A DNA stretch of 64,000 bases, taken from contig JAGZSY010000009.1 of NCBI GenBank assembly GCA_018380885.1, positions 1 through 64,000 of the forward strand. Reading direction: 5' to 3'. The notes under the pieces were generated by a model. The model had not been told where the DNA came from. It was given only the letters and a program-made list of their open reading frames with translations, and ran no database searches. The position numbers were made by a program, and so were the translations under genes. This stretch comes from Enterocloster asparagiformis. Lineage in GTDB: Bacteria; Bacillota; Clostridia; Lachnospirales; Lachnospiraceae. Shown in pieces: positions 1 through 10,100 of the stretch (its first letter is position 1; each line of letters opens with the position of its first letter).

Positions 1-1100
1 ATCAAAGAAATGATGGAAACCGAAATGGAGAATCACCTGGGCTATGAAAAGTCAGAACGTTCTGATAAAGATGATTACCGCAATGGTTACAAATCCAAAC
101 GCATCAACAGCAGCTACGGCAGCATGGATATTCAGGTCCCCCAGGATCGCGAGTCAACTTTTGAGCCACAGGTGGTTAAAAAACGGCAGAAAGATATTTC
201 TGACATTGACCAGAAGATCATTTCTATGTATGCAAAAGGCATGACCACCCGGCAAATCTCTGATACACTGGAGGATATTTATGGGTTTGAGGCTTCAGAA
301 GGCTTTATTTCAGACGTTACAGATAAGATCATGCCTCAGATTGAGGATTAGCAGAACCGTCCTCTTTCCGAGGTGTATCCGGTACTTTACATTGACGCGA
401 TCCACTACGCTGTGCGTGATAATGGCGTCATCCGCAAGCTGGCAGTCTATGTGATCCTTGGCATTAACCAGGATGGTCGTAAAGAAGTCCTGACGATTGA
501 GGTCGGTGACAACGAAAGTTCCAAATACTGGCTGTCTGTTTTAAATGGCTTAAAAAATCGAGGGGTGAAAGATATCCTGATTATCTACGTAGATGGACTG
601 ACTGGCATGAAAGAGGCAATCACGGCAGAATTCCCGAATACAGAATACCAGCGTTGTATCGTGCACCAGATACGAAATACAATGAAATATGTATCAGACA
701 AGGATAAAAAGCTGTTTTGTGCGGACCTTAAAACCATCTATCAGGCACCAACCGAAGAAAAGGCCTTGGCTGCCCTGGAGCAGGTTACTGAAAAGTGGAG
801 TGAAAAATATCCAAATTCCATGAAGAGCTGGAAACAGAATTGGGATGCTATCTCCCCGATTTTCAAGTTTTCCACAACTGTAAGAAAGGTGATCTACACC
901 ACCAATGCGATCGAAAGCCTGAATGCCGCTTACCGCAAGCTGAACCGCCAGAGAAGCGTATTTCCAAGCGATACCGCCCTGCTGAAAGCCCTGTATCTGT
1001 CTACGTTTGAAGCCATAAAAAATGGTCAATGCCAATCAGGGACTGGGGACAGGTATATGGTGAGCTGAGTATCATGTATGAGGGTAGGCTGCCGGAATAA
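1..1100 (+). pseudogene. IS256-family transposase, 5' truncated by window, with nonsense and frameshift lesions
   Basis: Frame 1 is open from the window edge and encodes a mutator-type (IS256) DDE transposase. The three acidic positions are present: Asp in YIDAIHY, Asp in YVDGLTG and Glu in TTNAIESLN. An in-frame TAG at 349-351 interrupts it where the family normally has Trp before QNRPL, and the same frame resumes at once. Near 1018-1024 an A-run appears one base short: reading +1 restores the expected ending WSMPIRDWGQVYGEL...EGRLPE with a stop at 1098-1100. Two independent lesions make it a probable relic. The N-terminus lies outside the window and no terminal inverted repeat could be assigned. 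Confidence 0.85.
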
Positions 1101-1237
1101 GCCGTGATATACTATTTTTGACAGGCGGATTTTGCGCCTATACTTGACATACAACGGCATGTGCTGTTATATATAAAACAGGACCGGAAGCCCCAGTAAA
1201 GACTTTCGGCCCAGCCATTATCATAGAAGATCCGTAT

Positions 1238-4222
1238 TTACAGACTTTTCTTCACACACTCAAAATTTCTATATTCTGTTTTGTTTAAACTCACTTGTTC
1301 TCTGGCAGACTTCATACGCTTTTGTATGACTTCCAAACTTTGAACAAGATTCGCATCCATTTCACTCCTATTAATTTCAATAAATTCAGACAAACTTAAA
1401 AGTTCATCTTCAGACAAAACCCCTTTTTCCAAATGAATGAGATTAAGTTTTTCCAAAAATATTTCCGGATTGTGATACTTCATGCAACTGTCGTAGTAAC
1501 ATTTGACCCCATTATAATTATATTCGCAGCATAACAATTCATAGCATACTATCATTTCCCTTGTATCGTTGTTAGCAGAAAAATACCTCTGTAGTCCACG
1601 ATAAATGCGTGAGCGTCTTTTATCACTACCATAAACGTTAGGTGTAATTTCGACTAACTCTTGTACAATTCCAGCCTTGTCTATTTCTCTTATATAATAA
1701 TCAAGCACTAATTGGAGCAAAGTACAATATTTCACCGTCAAATAATAGCTATCACTTTCCGTTGCTAAGTCATATGCACGTTTTAAATATTGCTGGCCCA
1801 AATTCTTAGTCTCATCCTGAGAATTATACACTAGAAATAGATTCCGGCAGGCCTCAATCAAATCATAATCTTTACCATAGGCTTCAGCAATTTCCAACTG
1901 TTTGTGCGCTACCTTCTTTATTTGAGAAAAAGAACCATGTACGTTGCTGATGATAACATTGAGTAGACGAATCTGTACAACCCACATTTCTTCTAGTAGC
2001 TGAAATCGATCTATGTATGATATTAACCTATTTATAATTTCTTGTGTCGATGAGTTAAAACCAAACTTGTTATATGCCAATACAACTTTAACGTAAACGC
2101 AAATTGAATAGGGACTGTTTATTACCATAGCTTTACTTTCATCATAGATCGAACAACAGATCATCCAAGCATCTGCTAAACGCTCTAAAACTATATTATA
2201 CCATATGTCGGAGTCGCTTGAATTTACGGTTGCGCAAGCAATTCCTAAATCACACAAAACTATTATCTGCTCAAATGAATCCATAAAGCGCATATAAGAT
2301 TGTACTATTTTTTGCATAATCTGATATACTTTTTGATCAGTATAACTCAATTTCCAGGTTTGAGCTAAATCTCTTAAATACATTGCATATTGATCATTCT
2401 GAAAATGTTCTTTAATTAGAGCCTCCATATGATTCATTGCTTTTTGCTTTAGATTATAGTTACTACAACTGCTGCAATACGATTCATAACATCTTAGCAG
2501 TGAATAATTTTGAATATTATTAACATTGCAAAACTCAATAACCTGTTGCAAAAATTCTTGACCAGTTTTCAAATGCATTTGTTTGCAGAAATTTGATAAG
2601 GTAATTCCAAACTGAGTATAAAGCTTTAAAGACTCATTAGACAACATAATTTCTTTAATTAATATCTGGCAATCTTTTAATACCATTTCCTCAGATTTAT
2701 ACTTATATTGACGGTACAAACACTCTGCTAATACAACCATAGCTAATAGCTGCATATGCTTTTTATCATCACACATAGCAATTATCTTATGACATTGCTT
2801 TTCTGCGTCCTCGATTTTTCTGTATTTCATCAAATAAAATGCAGTACCAATACAAGTTTCAGGGGTCTGTTCATCTTCATGGGTTTCATAATATTGAATC
2901 ATTTCCTCCAAAAAAATTACAGCACGGTCAAAATTTTTTATTAACAGCTCACTCGCAAAGTACACATCTGACAATGCAAGTTTGGCCAGCAAGTATTCCC
3001 AGTAAGATTTATGAGAAAACTTATATAAACCATCACTTGTACGATTCAACATTGCATGACCCTTTAACTGCATGGATTCAATGCCAGGAACAAAAGCATT
3101 TTCTGTAAGCTCATTCAAATAAACCCCGATTTTTCCATTTTTCAGCCACTGATAATACATAAACTTTGCCATCTGCTGACAATCATCGTAAAATCCCTCA
3201 CCATTGCTATCCCCAAGGCTTTTCTTTTCTCGAGCAATCCATTTGCGAAACAAACGTTCATACAGTTGAAAATCATATTCAAAAGTTTGTTCTTCAGCCA
3301 ACAGTTCATCTATAAATCGGAGCAACAGCGGGCGAACAGACAGGTTCTTATTATGGCTAATAATTTTCCATGATTGGGTTTGCTTTTTACGATTAAAACG
3401 ATACCTTAAACGTAAAAAGTGTTGGATATCTTCATCTGTAAAAGGTGTTATATAAAATTTTCGTAATCCCGATAATTTGGAACTAGTTCCATTAACCCGC
3501 TTCTGTTCAGACAAATGCTCTTTTGATTCACTTTCAAAGAAATTAGTCCGGGAAGTAATAACCACTCGATAAAACTCTTGGGTTTCGTGTTCTAACTTCG
3601 TTATAAAAGCATTGTAATTAGTTACGGCATTATCATTTTCATCCAATGCATCCAACAGAAGAATAGTTTCCCCCTTCTTTGAAACCTTCCTAATCTGCTC
3701 TAGGCAAGATACATTCTGAAGACTAATAAACTGGCATTGATATTTGCCTTGTTTTAAAACCCGATAATAAAGATTTATGAGAAAAGTAGTCTTTCCCATC
3801 CCACAGTCTGCCAAACAAAGATAATATTTTCTCCCACCTTTGATATCAAATTCAAATTTAATGAAGCGTTCAATAAGTAAAGGTTCTTTCTCCTGTGCAA
3901 CATCAACATAAACCGGCGCAGGTTCATCATCATATCCCGGATCATTATTGGACGAAAAACGAGTAGGTATAAACTGGTTAATAGCATAATATACATCTGC
4001 TGATTCCATAAAACTGAGATTGACATATACTTTGTTTTTAATAAATTGGCGTTGGGATATATAATCAAACAGCCTTTTAATAACTTTTCCTATTGGAACC
4101 AATATAAATTTGATGATGGCAATAACACCGATAGTAATAAAAATAGATGAAACAAATGGCTCAAAAACTGTACCTTTTGCTTTCTCTGTTAGTCCCATCA
4201 AAAAATCTAAAGCATCAGTCAT
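1238..4222 (-). CDS. Membrane-anchored NACHT/STAND NTPase with C-terminal helical repeats
   Basis: A 994-residue protein. An N-terminal hydrophobic segment (about residues 25-44) is followed by a P-loop GMGKTT (141-146), a Walker B ILLLDALDE (187-195), a TSR sensor (about 223-225) and a winged-helix-like FSHKSYWEYLLAK (402-414). This order is typical of NACHT-clade STAND ATPases. The remaining 550 residues are predicted alpha-helical, TPR-like repeats, normally the sensing part. ATG at 4222 is preferred over an upstream GTG at 4231 because GAGGTG lies six bases before it. Bacterial NACHT proteins are known anti-phage sensors; defence is inferred here from architecture and its place in a mobile element, since no separate effector domain is visible. 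The gene stands alone, convergent with the IS relic. Confidence 0.75.
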   Translation of the reverse strand: MTDALDFLMGLTEKAKGTVFEPFVSSIFITIGVIAIIKFILVPIGKVIKRLFDYISQRQFIKNKVYVNLSFMESADVYYAINQFIPTRFSSNNDPGYDDEPAPVYVDVAQEKEPLLIERFIKFEFDIKGGRKYYLCLADCGMGKTTFLINLYYRVLKQGKYQCQFISLQNVSCLEQIRKVSKKGETILLLDALDENDNAVTNYNAFITKLEHETQEFYRVVITSRTNFFESESKEHLSEQKRVNGTSSKLSGLRKFYITPFTDEDIQHFLRLRYRFNRKKQTQSWKIISHNKNLSVRPLLLRFIDELLAEEQTFEYDFQLYERLFRKWIAREKKSLGDSNGEGFYDDCQQMAKFMYYQWLKNGKIGVYLNELTENAFVPGIESMQLKGHAMLNRTSDGLYKFSHKSYWEYLLAKLALSDVYFASELLIKNFDRAVIFLEEMIQYYETHEDEQTPETCIGTAFYLMKYRKIEDAEKQCHKIIAMCDDKKHMQLLAMVVLAECLYRQYKYKSEEMVLKDCQILIKEIMLSNESLKLYTQFGITLSNFCKQMHLKTGQEFLQQVIEFCNVNNIQNYSLLRCYESYCSSCSNYNLKQKAMNHMEALIKEHFQNDQYAMYLRDLAQTWKLSYTDQKVYQIMQKIVQSYMRFMDSFEQIIVLCDLGIACATVNSSDSDIWYNIVLERLADAWMICCSIYDESKAMVINSPYSICVYVKVVLAYNKFGFNSSTQEIINRLISYIDRFQLLEEMWVVQIRLLNVIISNVHGSFSQIKKVAHKQLEIAEAYGKDYDLIEACRNLFLVYNSQDETKNLGQQYLKRAYDLATESDSYYLTVKYCTLLQLVLDYYIREIDKAGIVQELVEITPNVYGSDKRRSRIYRGLQRYFSANNDTREMIVCYELLCCEYNYNGVKCYYDSCMKYHNPEIFLEKLNLIHLEKGVLSEDELLSLSEFIEINRSEMDANLVQSLEVIQKRMKSAREQVSLNKTEYRNFECVKKSL

Positions 4223-4582
4223 CAAAATCACCTCTTAATCTGTACTTTCCTAAAGCATAGCAGTGTTGTCGCATTTTGTAAATAAAATATAGCTTATAAC
4301 AATTATTTTTGTACAGAATATTATATGTGTTTTTCAATGCACAAAGTGTGTTTTTATGGTAATTTTTCCCGCGCAATAGGAACATCTGCTACCATTTTGT
4401 CGTCCTGCTATAAATAGCCTGCTTCACGGTCTGTATGTAGTCTCCTGTAGTACGGAATAAGCCATCTTATAAAGCTATATAAAAGCCCCCGGAGTTACAA
4501 CTCTGGAGACTTTTATATGCTTTGTGATTATTGAACTGCTATAAATAATTTGACGGCCCGTATAGCGTGCTGTTTATGAAAA
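4223..4582. other. Intergenic region between relaxase end and NACHT gene, with terminator
   Basis: AT-rich 360 bp with no credible ORF. It contains the NACHT gene ribosome binding site (about 4229-4234) and, at 4481-4514, a stem-loop of about 16 pairs with two mismatches. Read on the minus strand the loop is followed by TTTTATAT, fitting a Rho-independent terminator for the relaxase transcript. I saw no riboswitch half or element end here. Confidence 0.6.
4481..4514 (-). terminator. Rho-independent terminator after relaxase gene
   Basis: The arms AAAAG..CGGAGTT and AACTCTGGAG..CTTTT pair with two mismatches around a two-base loop. On the minus strand the hairpin ends in a U-rich tract. It lies 69 bp past the relaxase stop and before the NACHT gene, so it should separate the two transcripts. 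Confidence 0.6.
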
Positions 4583-6724
4583 TTAGTATTTTTCATGAGT
4601 TTTTTCTTTATGTAGATGAATCCCCTTTTTACGTAATTTTTCGCGGAGCGCTTTAACACTATCAGTGTGTAAGTGTTCATATTCTGTGCCGACATTGGCA
4701 TTATGGTTTTGATTTGCTAGAAAATCTGCGAATGTTTGGATTAGCATGTACGAAATACGGTATTCTAAGGAATGATAGTATTTATACGAATCCAAAGAAT
4801 CTTGGGCAAATTTATTTCCTTGTTGACTTGCCTTTTCTAACCAATAATATCCCAACTCTACATCCTGTTTTACATTTTTTCCCCAGAGATACATATGGCC
4901 AATTTTAAATTGAGCAGAATCGTATCCGGCATCGGCAATAGGAGTTAAGAGGGAGAGGGCTTTATCTATATCGAAGTATTTGGTTTGTTCATCCGCATAA
5001 ATTTTACCTAACTCATAATCTGCCATGTAGTTTCCGGCTTGTACAGATGCTTTAAAATATGAGATAGCTTGATCGATTGCATATAGAGGGGTATCCTTGT
5101 CAGAATAAAGCTTGCCTAATAAGAATAGAGCATAGGGGGCTGTTTGTTCTGAAGCACTGGCAATTTCTAAATGCTGCAGGGCCGTTGTAAGATCAAAATA
5201 CATGGATTCCGGATCTGAAAAGATCTTACCCAAAGCATAATTGGCCATGGGATTACCGGCCTGGGCAGATGTCTTGAAATAATCTATAGCCTGTTTAGGG
5301 TCATATACTCCAGAAGATTTATCTGCATTAAATTTCCTCAAAGCGTAAGAGCTGGCCCCTACGCTTGATGGAGGGCTAATTTCTTTATGTAGCAGATCGA
5401 CTCCTGCATTTAGTGAAAATACATTTTTTGTTGCTGAATGAGAATCTGTATCATCTGGCAGTATTGACTCGTTTGAGAAATTCTCGCTGTGATTCTCTGG
5501 AGTAGGGAGTTCTAAAAGAGATACCTGTGAAATATTTTGTAAAATTTTATTCTCGGATGTTTGATCTATAGGGAAAGGGTGAGGCGCCTCTATAAAATTG
5601 TCACTATCATTTGGAAACGTTATTGCTTTTCTTGTAATTGTATGCTCAAATTGTCGATGATTATTTTCAATGGTCTTATAAAAAGTTTGCTGCTTTTTTA
5701 TAAGATTACTTTTTAATGTTTTCAGTATAATATTTCCAAGCCGTGTTTGAATATCCCTTGATGCTTTGTCAGTAGTGATGGCCAACTGCTCGGGGGTGGG
5801 GGAATAGGTTCGGGCGATTGAGACTGTTGTGTCTATATAGGCATTATAGACGCTTTGAATTTCGGGCTTTTTTAAAATAGCTGCAATAACTCTATTAATT
5901 TGCGCTTTAGTTTCTGGCGGCATCAATTTATAATTTAATCGTCCATGTGCAGGGAGCATATTTACAAGGCTTTGTAAAGTATTTGCAATTTCTGTTAATT
6001 GCGCATTGCTTATTTTTCCACAAAGTCCGCTCTGTGCTGTATCATAGATATTTTTGGTTAATGCCGTGACTTCTTCTTCAGTTATTTTTTTTCCAAGTTC
6101 AGTCATTACGGCACGTAGCTGGTTTTTCTGTAAAACCTCTTGCTCTCGTTGTGCCGCAGTTATTTTGCCAGAAAGGATTGTACGAATACGGTTTTGAGTT
6201 GATGGATGGATATATGGGGATTGTATCTTGTGATCATTGCGCCAAAGCATCAGATGAACGTGAGGATGCCCTGGTTCCTGATGGTAGGCCGCGCACCATT
6301 GTAAATGCTGGTTGGTTGGCAGGCGAAGCTCTGAGGCTATATCGTATATATTTTGCTCGACGAATGTTTTCCATGCCTCTTTTGTTGAATACCCCAGTTC
6401 CAGCGCATCATCTTCGCGCAAGGAAATAATACCCCTGAAAATAGGGGTATTTTTTGATAATTGATATATTGTTTTGGACGTTTTTTCTAAATCATGGATG
6501 CTCTCCAGGTTTCCAAAAAGTCCATGGCTTCTGGGGCGTTCCGCTATGTACTGAGCATATGCATGATTATCTGACATCTCCAGTTCGTATTTTTCTTCCG
6601 GAAACAACGAAAGATCCGTTCCTTCACGTGTGGCTATATATATTACTGCATTTCGGTTATGTGAAGCGGTACCTTTTTTATTAGGCGGTGCACAACGAAA
6701 TTTTGACATTAGAATACTTTGCAT
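4583..6724 (-). CDS. MobP-like relaxase with C-terminal Sel1-like repeats
   Basis: A 713-residue protein expected to nick the element's oriT and stay covalently attached to the transferred strand. Near the N-terminus is NAVIYIA (candidate catalytic Tyr29), and at about 148-157 is a three-histidine metal motif, HQEPGHPHVH, as in MobP/MobL-type relaxases of Firmicutes (probably MobP3). Residues about 460-690 form tandem Sel1-like repeats of the type AIDYFKTSAQAGNPMANYALG, a protein-interaction module. Start at 6724 follows GGGGG about 13 bases upstream, inside the end of the preceding gene; a second Met (6709) is possible. It is co-transcribed with the small gene 6731-7144, with only six bases between them. 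Confidence 0.85.
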   Translation of the reverse strand: MQSILMSKFRCAPPNKKGTASHNRNAVIYIATREGTDLSLFPEEKYELEMSDNHAYAQYIAERPRSHGLFGNLESIHDLEKTSKTIYQLSKNTPIFRGIISLREDDALELGYSTKEAWKTFVEQNIYDIASELRLPTNQHLQWCAAYHQEPGHPHVHLMLWRNDHKIQSPYIHPSTQNRIRTILSGKITAAQREQEVLQKNQLRAVMTELGKKITEEEVTALTKNIYDTAQSGLCGKISNAQLTEIANTLQSLVNMLPAHGRLNYKLMPPETKAQINRVIAAILKKPEIQSVYNAYIDTTVSIARTYSPTPEQLAITTDKASRDIQTRLGNIILKTLKSNLIKKQQTFYKTIENNHRQFEHTITRKAITFPNDSDNFIEAPHPFPIDQTSENKILQNISQVSLLELPTPENHSENFSNESILPDDTDSHSATKNVFSLNAGVDLLHKEISPPSSVGASSYALRKFNADKSSGVYDPKQAIDYFKTSAQAGNPMANYALGKIFSDPESMYFDLTTALQHLEIASASEQTAPYALFLLGKLYSDKDTPLYAIDQAISYFKASVQAGNYMADYELGKIYADEQTKYFDIDKALSLLTPIADAGYDSAQFKIGHMYLWGKNVKQDVELGYYWLEKASQQGNKFAQDSLDSYKYYHSLEYRISYMLIQTFADFLANQNHNANVGTEYEHLHTDSVKALREKLRKKGIHLHKEKTHEKY

Positions 6725-6730
6725 AAATAC

Positions 6731-7144
6731 TTATTTTCCCCCTTTGCTATTCCGGGAAAAGGCTAATGCTTTTTTGCGGGCCATTTCGTAAGCAAATTTT
6801 GCCTCCACTTGCTGATCTGCAGGCAGCAGACGATCTAAAACTTCAAGCTGCAGATAAAGAGAGGTCCCGGCCTGTAAACCATTTGTTGATGAAACTGAAA
6901 TCATACGTTCCATGTAGGGATTCAATACTATTTGTAGCTGTTCTCGCAATACTCGTGTTATCAGTTCGAGATTCTTTTCACACAGAGTACCAGACAACCC
7001 CTCCTCGGTCCACTGTCTGATACAATTATTCATTTCACCGGGTCCGGCATACTTTTTTAGTCTATCATATAGTTCGTCGTCAAACCATACTGTAATACCG
7101 TGTCGATTGATTGACTTGGAAGTTCTTTGACGTTTCTTGTCCAT
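6731..7144 (-). CDS. Small relaxosome accessory protein (MobC-like, N-terminal DNA-binding fold)
   Basis: 137 residues from ATG 7144, chosen over an upstream start because AAAGGAG lies seven bases before it. The basic N-terminus (MDKKRQRTSKSINRHGITVW) runs into a segment resembling a ribbon-helix-helix protein (ITVWFDDELYDRLKKYA), and the C-terminal half is helical. It sits immediately upstream of the relaxase gene, the usual place for the auxiliary protein that binds oriT and recruits the relaxase. That role is inferred from position and size; I do not recognise a specific family with certainty. Confidence 0.6.
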   Translation of the reverse strand: MDKKRQRTSKSINRHGITVWFDDELYDRLKKYAGPGEMNNCIRQWTEEGLSGTLCEKNLELITRVLREQLQIVLNPYMERMISVSSTNGLQAGTSLYLQLEVLDRLLPADQQVEAKFAYEMARKKALAFSRNSKGGK

Positions 7145-7158
7145 GATTTCTCCTTTAT

Positions 7159-7186
7159 GCCAGACCGTCATGAATGACGGCCTGGC
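7159..7186. repeat. Inverted repeat upstream of mobilisation genes; oriT candidate
   Basis: The sequence has perfect inner arms CCGTCAT and ATGACGG around GA, extended by GCCAG and CTGGC with one mismatch. It lies between the giant surface gene stop and the ribosome binding site of the accessory gene. It has no U-tract in the direction of transcription, so it is not a standard terminator. The position fits an origin-of-transfer hairpin, but no nic site was identified. Confidence 0.4.
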
Positions 7187-7195
7187 GAGTATGTA

Positions 7196-10100
7196 TTATT
7201 TACTTGTATTATGAGCAACACCGTATTGATCCATCTGGTATAGATCCCCTTCCCATATTGTAGATACCATTTCAAGGCGCCCATCTGGATTCATAAAATA
7301 CCACTTGTTATCGACTTCATTCCATTGATCTTTTAAAATCCATCCTGTATTGCCCGAATAGTACCAGGCATTATTATTTTCAACCCAACACCCGGCCTGC
7401 ACCCGTTTGCGATCATCTACATAATAGGTATATATTCCAACATCGATAAAGTTGCCTTTAGACAGGCCGGTATATATTAATTCCTGATCAACCAAACGGA
7501 AGCCGTCATGCGCTGTATTCTGTGTTGGGGTGCCATTTGAATCAAAGTACAGCCAGCCACCATCTACGTAGGCCCAACTGCTGGACACCATAGAACCATT
7601 ATCGCTTAGATAATATTGTAACCCGTTTTCTTCATACCATTGATTGTTGAGCATAATACCATCTGCACCGAGCTGATACCACTGATTGCGATATAGTACC
7701 CAGTTATTTTTTACCATTTGACCATCAGGAGAGTAATAGTACCAGTTATTATCTCTCAGGTACCAGTAGGTTGTAATTTCGGTAGTGCTTTGGCTATTGA
7801 TTGTACTATGGGCGTGTTGGCTATCAGGATCGGGCCTGGGTTCCGGAGCTGGTTTCGAATCAGGAGATTGTGCAGCCACGACATATATAGTAATGGAATC
7901 ACTACAAGAGGGATTATCCAATGGCGTGGCCGTTAATAATACAGTCCCCGGCTTTTGTGCAAGAAATATGTTGCTCTCGACTGTGCCAACTGTCAAATCG
8001 GACACAGTGATATTATATTCCTGATTATTTGCGTTTGATGGTAATATGGTAACTGTGATCGGTGCCTGATCACCAACAACTAATTGAGTCTTGCAGTTGA
8101 TTTTAATAGAGGATACGGGAACAATCTGGCCTGATACCATAATAGTGCAGTTTTGCGAAATGATCTCATTTCCGTCTGCATCAACAATGCTGCACTGTAC
8201 TGTTACAGGCCCGTTTTTAGTACCGTTTGCAGTAAGGTGGCCTTGCTGATCAATGACTGCAATATCATTGCCGCTTTGTATTGACCACACTGCTTGATCA
8301 CTCGATTCAAGATCAGGTGTCAATTTATATTCCAATTCTTTACTTCCTCCTCGCGATGTGATTCGATAATCCCCATCTTTCGGCCATACGGTTAAGTAGG
8401 TATAACGTGCCACCTGCAATACTGCTATAGGAGCTGCATCCTGTATTGTAACACCTGCCACTTGACGGCTAACATTGATTGCATAGTCTCCAGCTTGTAG
8501 GCCGTGTACAGCACCTGAAGAATCAATAGCAAGGCCGACACGATTGGGGATCAGGTCGATCTGATACTGGTTGGCATTGACATAGGATTTTGTCGCTCTA
8601 TGTTTATCAATATATAAGTATGCTGGATCGGAAGAGTGGTAAATTTCATTTTTGGGTTCTCCGCTATCATCCAGTATTTCCACATATAGCTTAGGAAGCA
8701 CTTGTCCGATAACTATTTCATGTTCAGCGGAAATATTTGTTCCATCAATAGTAGCCTTAATGCTTATTATTCCGGCTTCGCTGCCACATGATACTTGTCC
8801 GGCCGAAGATATGGTTGCATAATCAGAGCCAGATGTAATTTCCCAACTGATACCGGTATATGCTGCATCCTCTGGAAAGACAATGCCGCTTAATTGAATG
8901 ACTGTGTTCGGTTCAGCACAGTTTAGCCCATCTATGCGTAAAAATTCCGGAAGGACGGATACATGTACAGTTGCAGTGTCAAAAATCTCTGAATTAGATG
9001 CCAGATAACATTTTACTGTATAATCACCTGCACGCAGCCCATGAAATTCGCCAGCCTGATCAATTATAGCTCTGTGGTTAGCATCTATAACGTCCCAAAT
9101 CACTGCTTGTTCATCGGCATTTTCGGGCAATAATTCTGCGTTATATTTGATGGACTCAGAGTTGGTAATATTGGCGTTTTGGGGCGTGATGCGGATCTCC
9201 GTTATCTGTACTGGTGGGTCTATCACCTGAAACGCATATTCTGCTGTCAAACTTTTATTTGGAAGATCCTGCAATATTGCTGTATAATAACCGGCCCTCT
9301 GGGTTGTTACCACGCCATTCTGATCAATCTGTGCTCCAGCGCCACCTTTAATAGACCATATATAGCCATCAACATTATCCGCATCAAGCGGACTATAGCT
9401 GGGGACGAGATATAGAGATTCGCCGGTATTGCATACGTTACGATAATTACGCTCAGTGATTGTCAAAATGTTGGCCGGATTTTTTATTGTTACTTTAAAC
9501 TGACAGAGAATATTGCGTATACCATGTAAATTAAACTGCACGTTTGCACTGACAAGCCATGTCCCAGCTTCTAATGCCTGTACTTTTGTAGCATCACATT
9601 TTAATGGTGTGCTTCCATCTGGAGCATTCAGAATCTCATAGCTTGTTACGCGACCGTTCGCTGCTGTAGAACCTAGACCACAATTGATATTTAATTCTTC
9701 TTCATCCAGTATATTGATGATCATATCTTTAATCGACGCATACACGCTGCCTTGGCTTTTCAAATTGCAGGAAGATTGACCGAGTTGTTTGCCTCTATTG
9801 GAGGAATCACCGGTAAGCTGTTCTGCAACAGATCCATCTATATATGCGAAAAGCTTTGCTGTTTCGGCCTGATCGCTACGGCAGATAATACCAAGAGCGC
9901 CATCCTTTACATATGTAATTGTAAAATTACCATAAACACCAGGATCGGTAACAACTTGACCGTTTAATTCCAGCTTGATTAAGCCACTTTTCAGGTCGTC
10001 CAATAGGATATTTTTTGCGCCATAATATGGCATAAACTGCAAGGGTATTTCATATTCTGTTCCTGATTCCATATCGACACTAGAGGGTAGGGCTATAGAG

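Noticed and set aside
349..351. In-frame TAG as pyrrolysine or recoding signal
   Set aside because: The position is a conserved tryptophan in IS256 transposases and the gene has a second lesion, so ordinary mutation is simpler.
4223..4582. Left end of the element
   Set aside because: No TPP-riboswitch 5' half, no switch to GC-rich DNA and no repeat of the right junction; genes on both sides are AT-rich and element-like.
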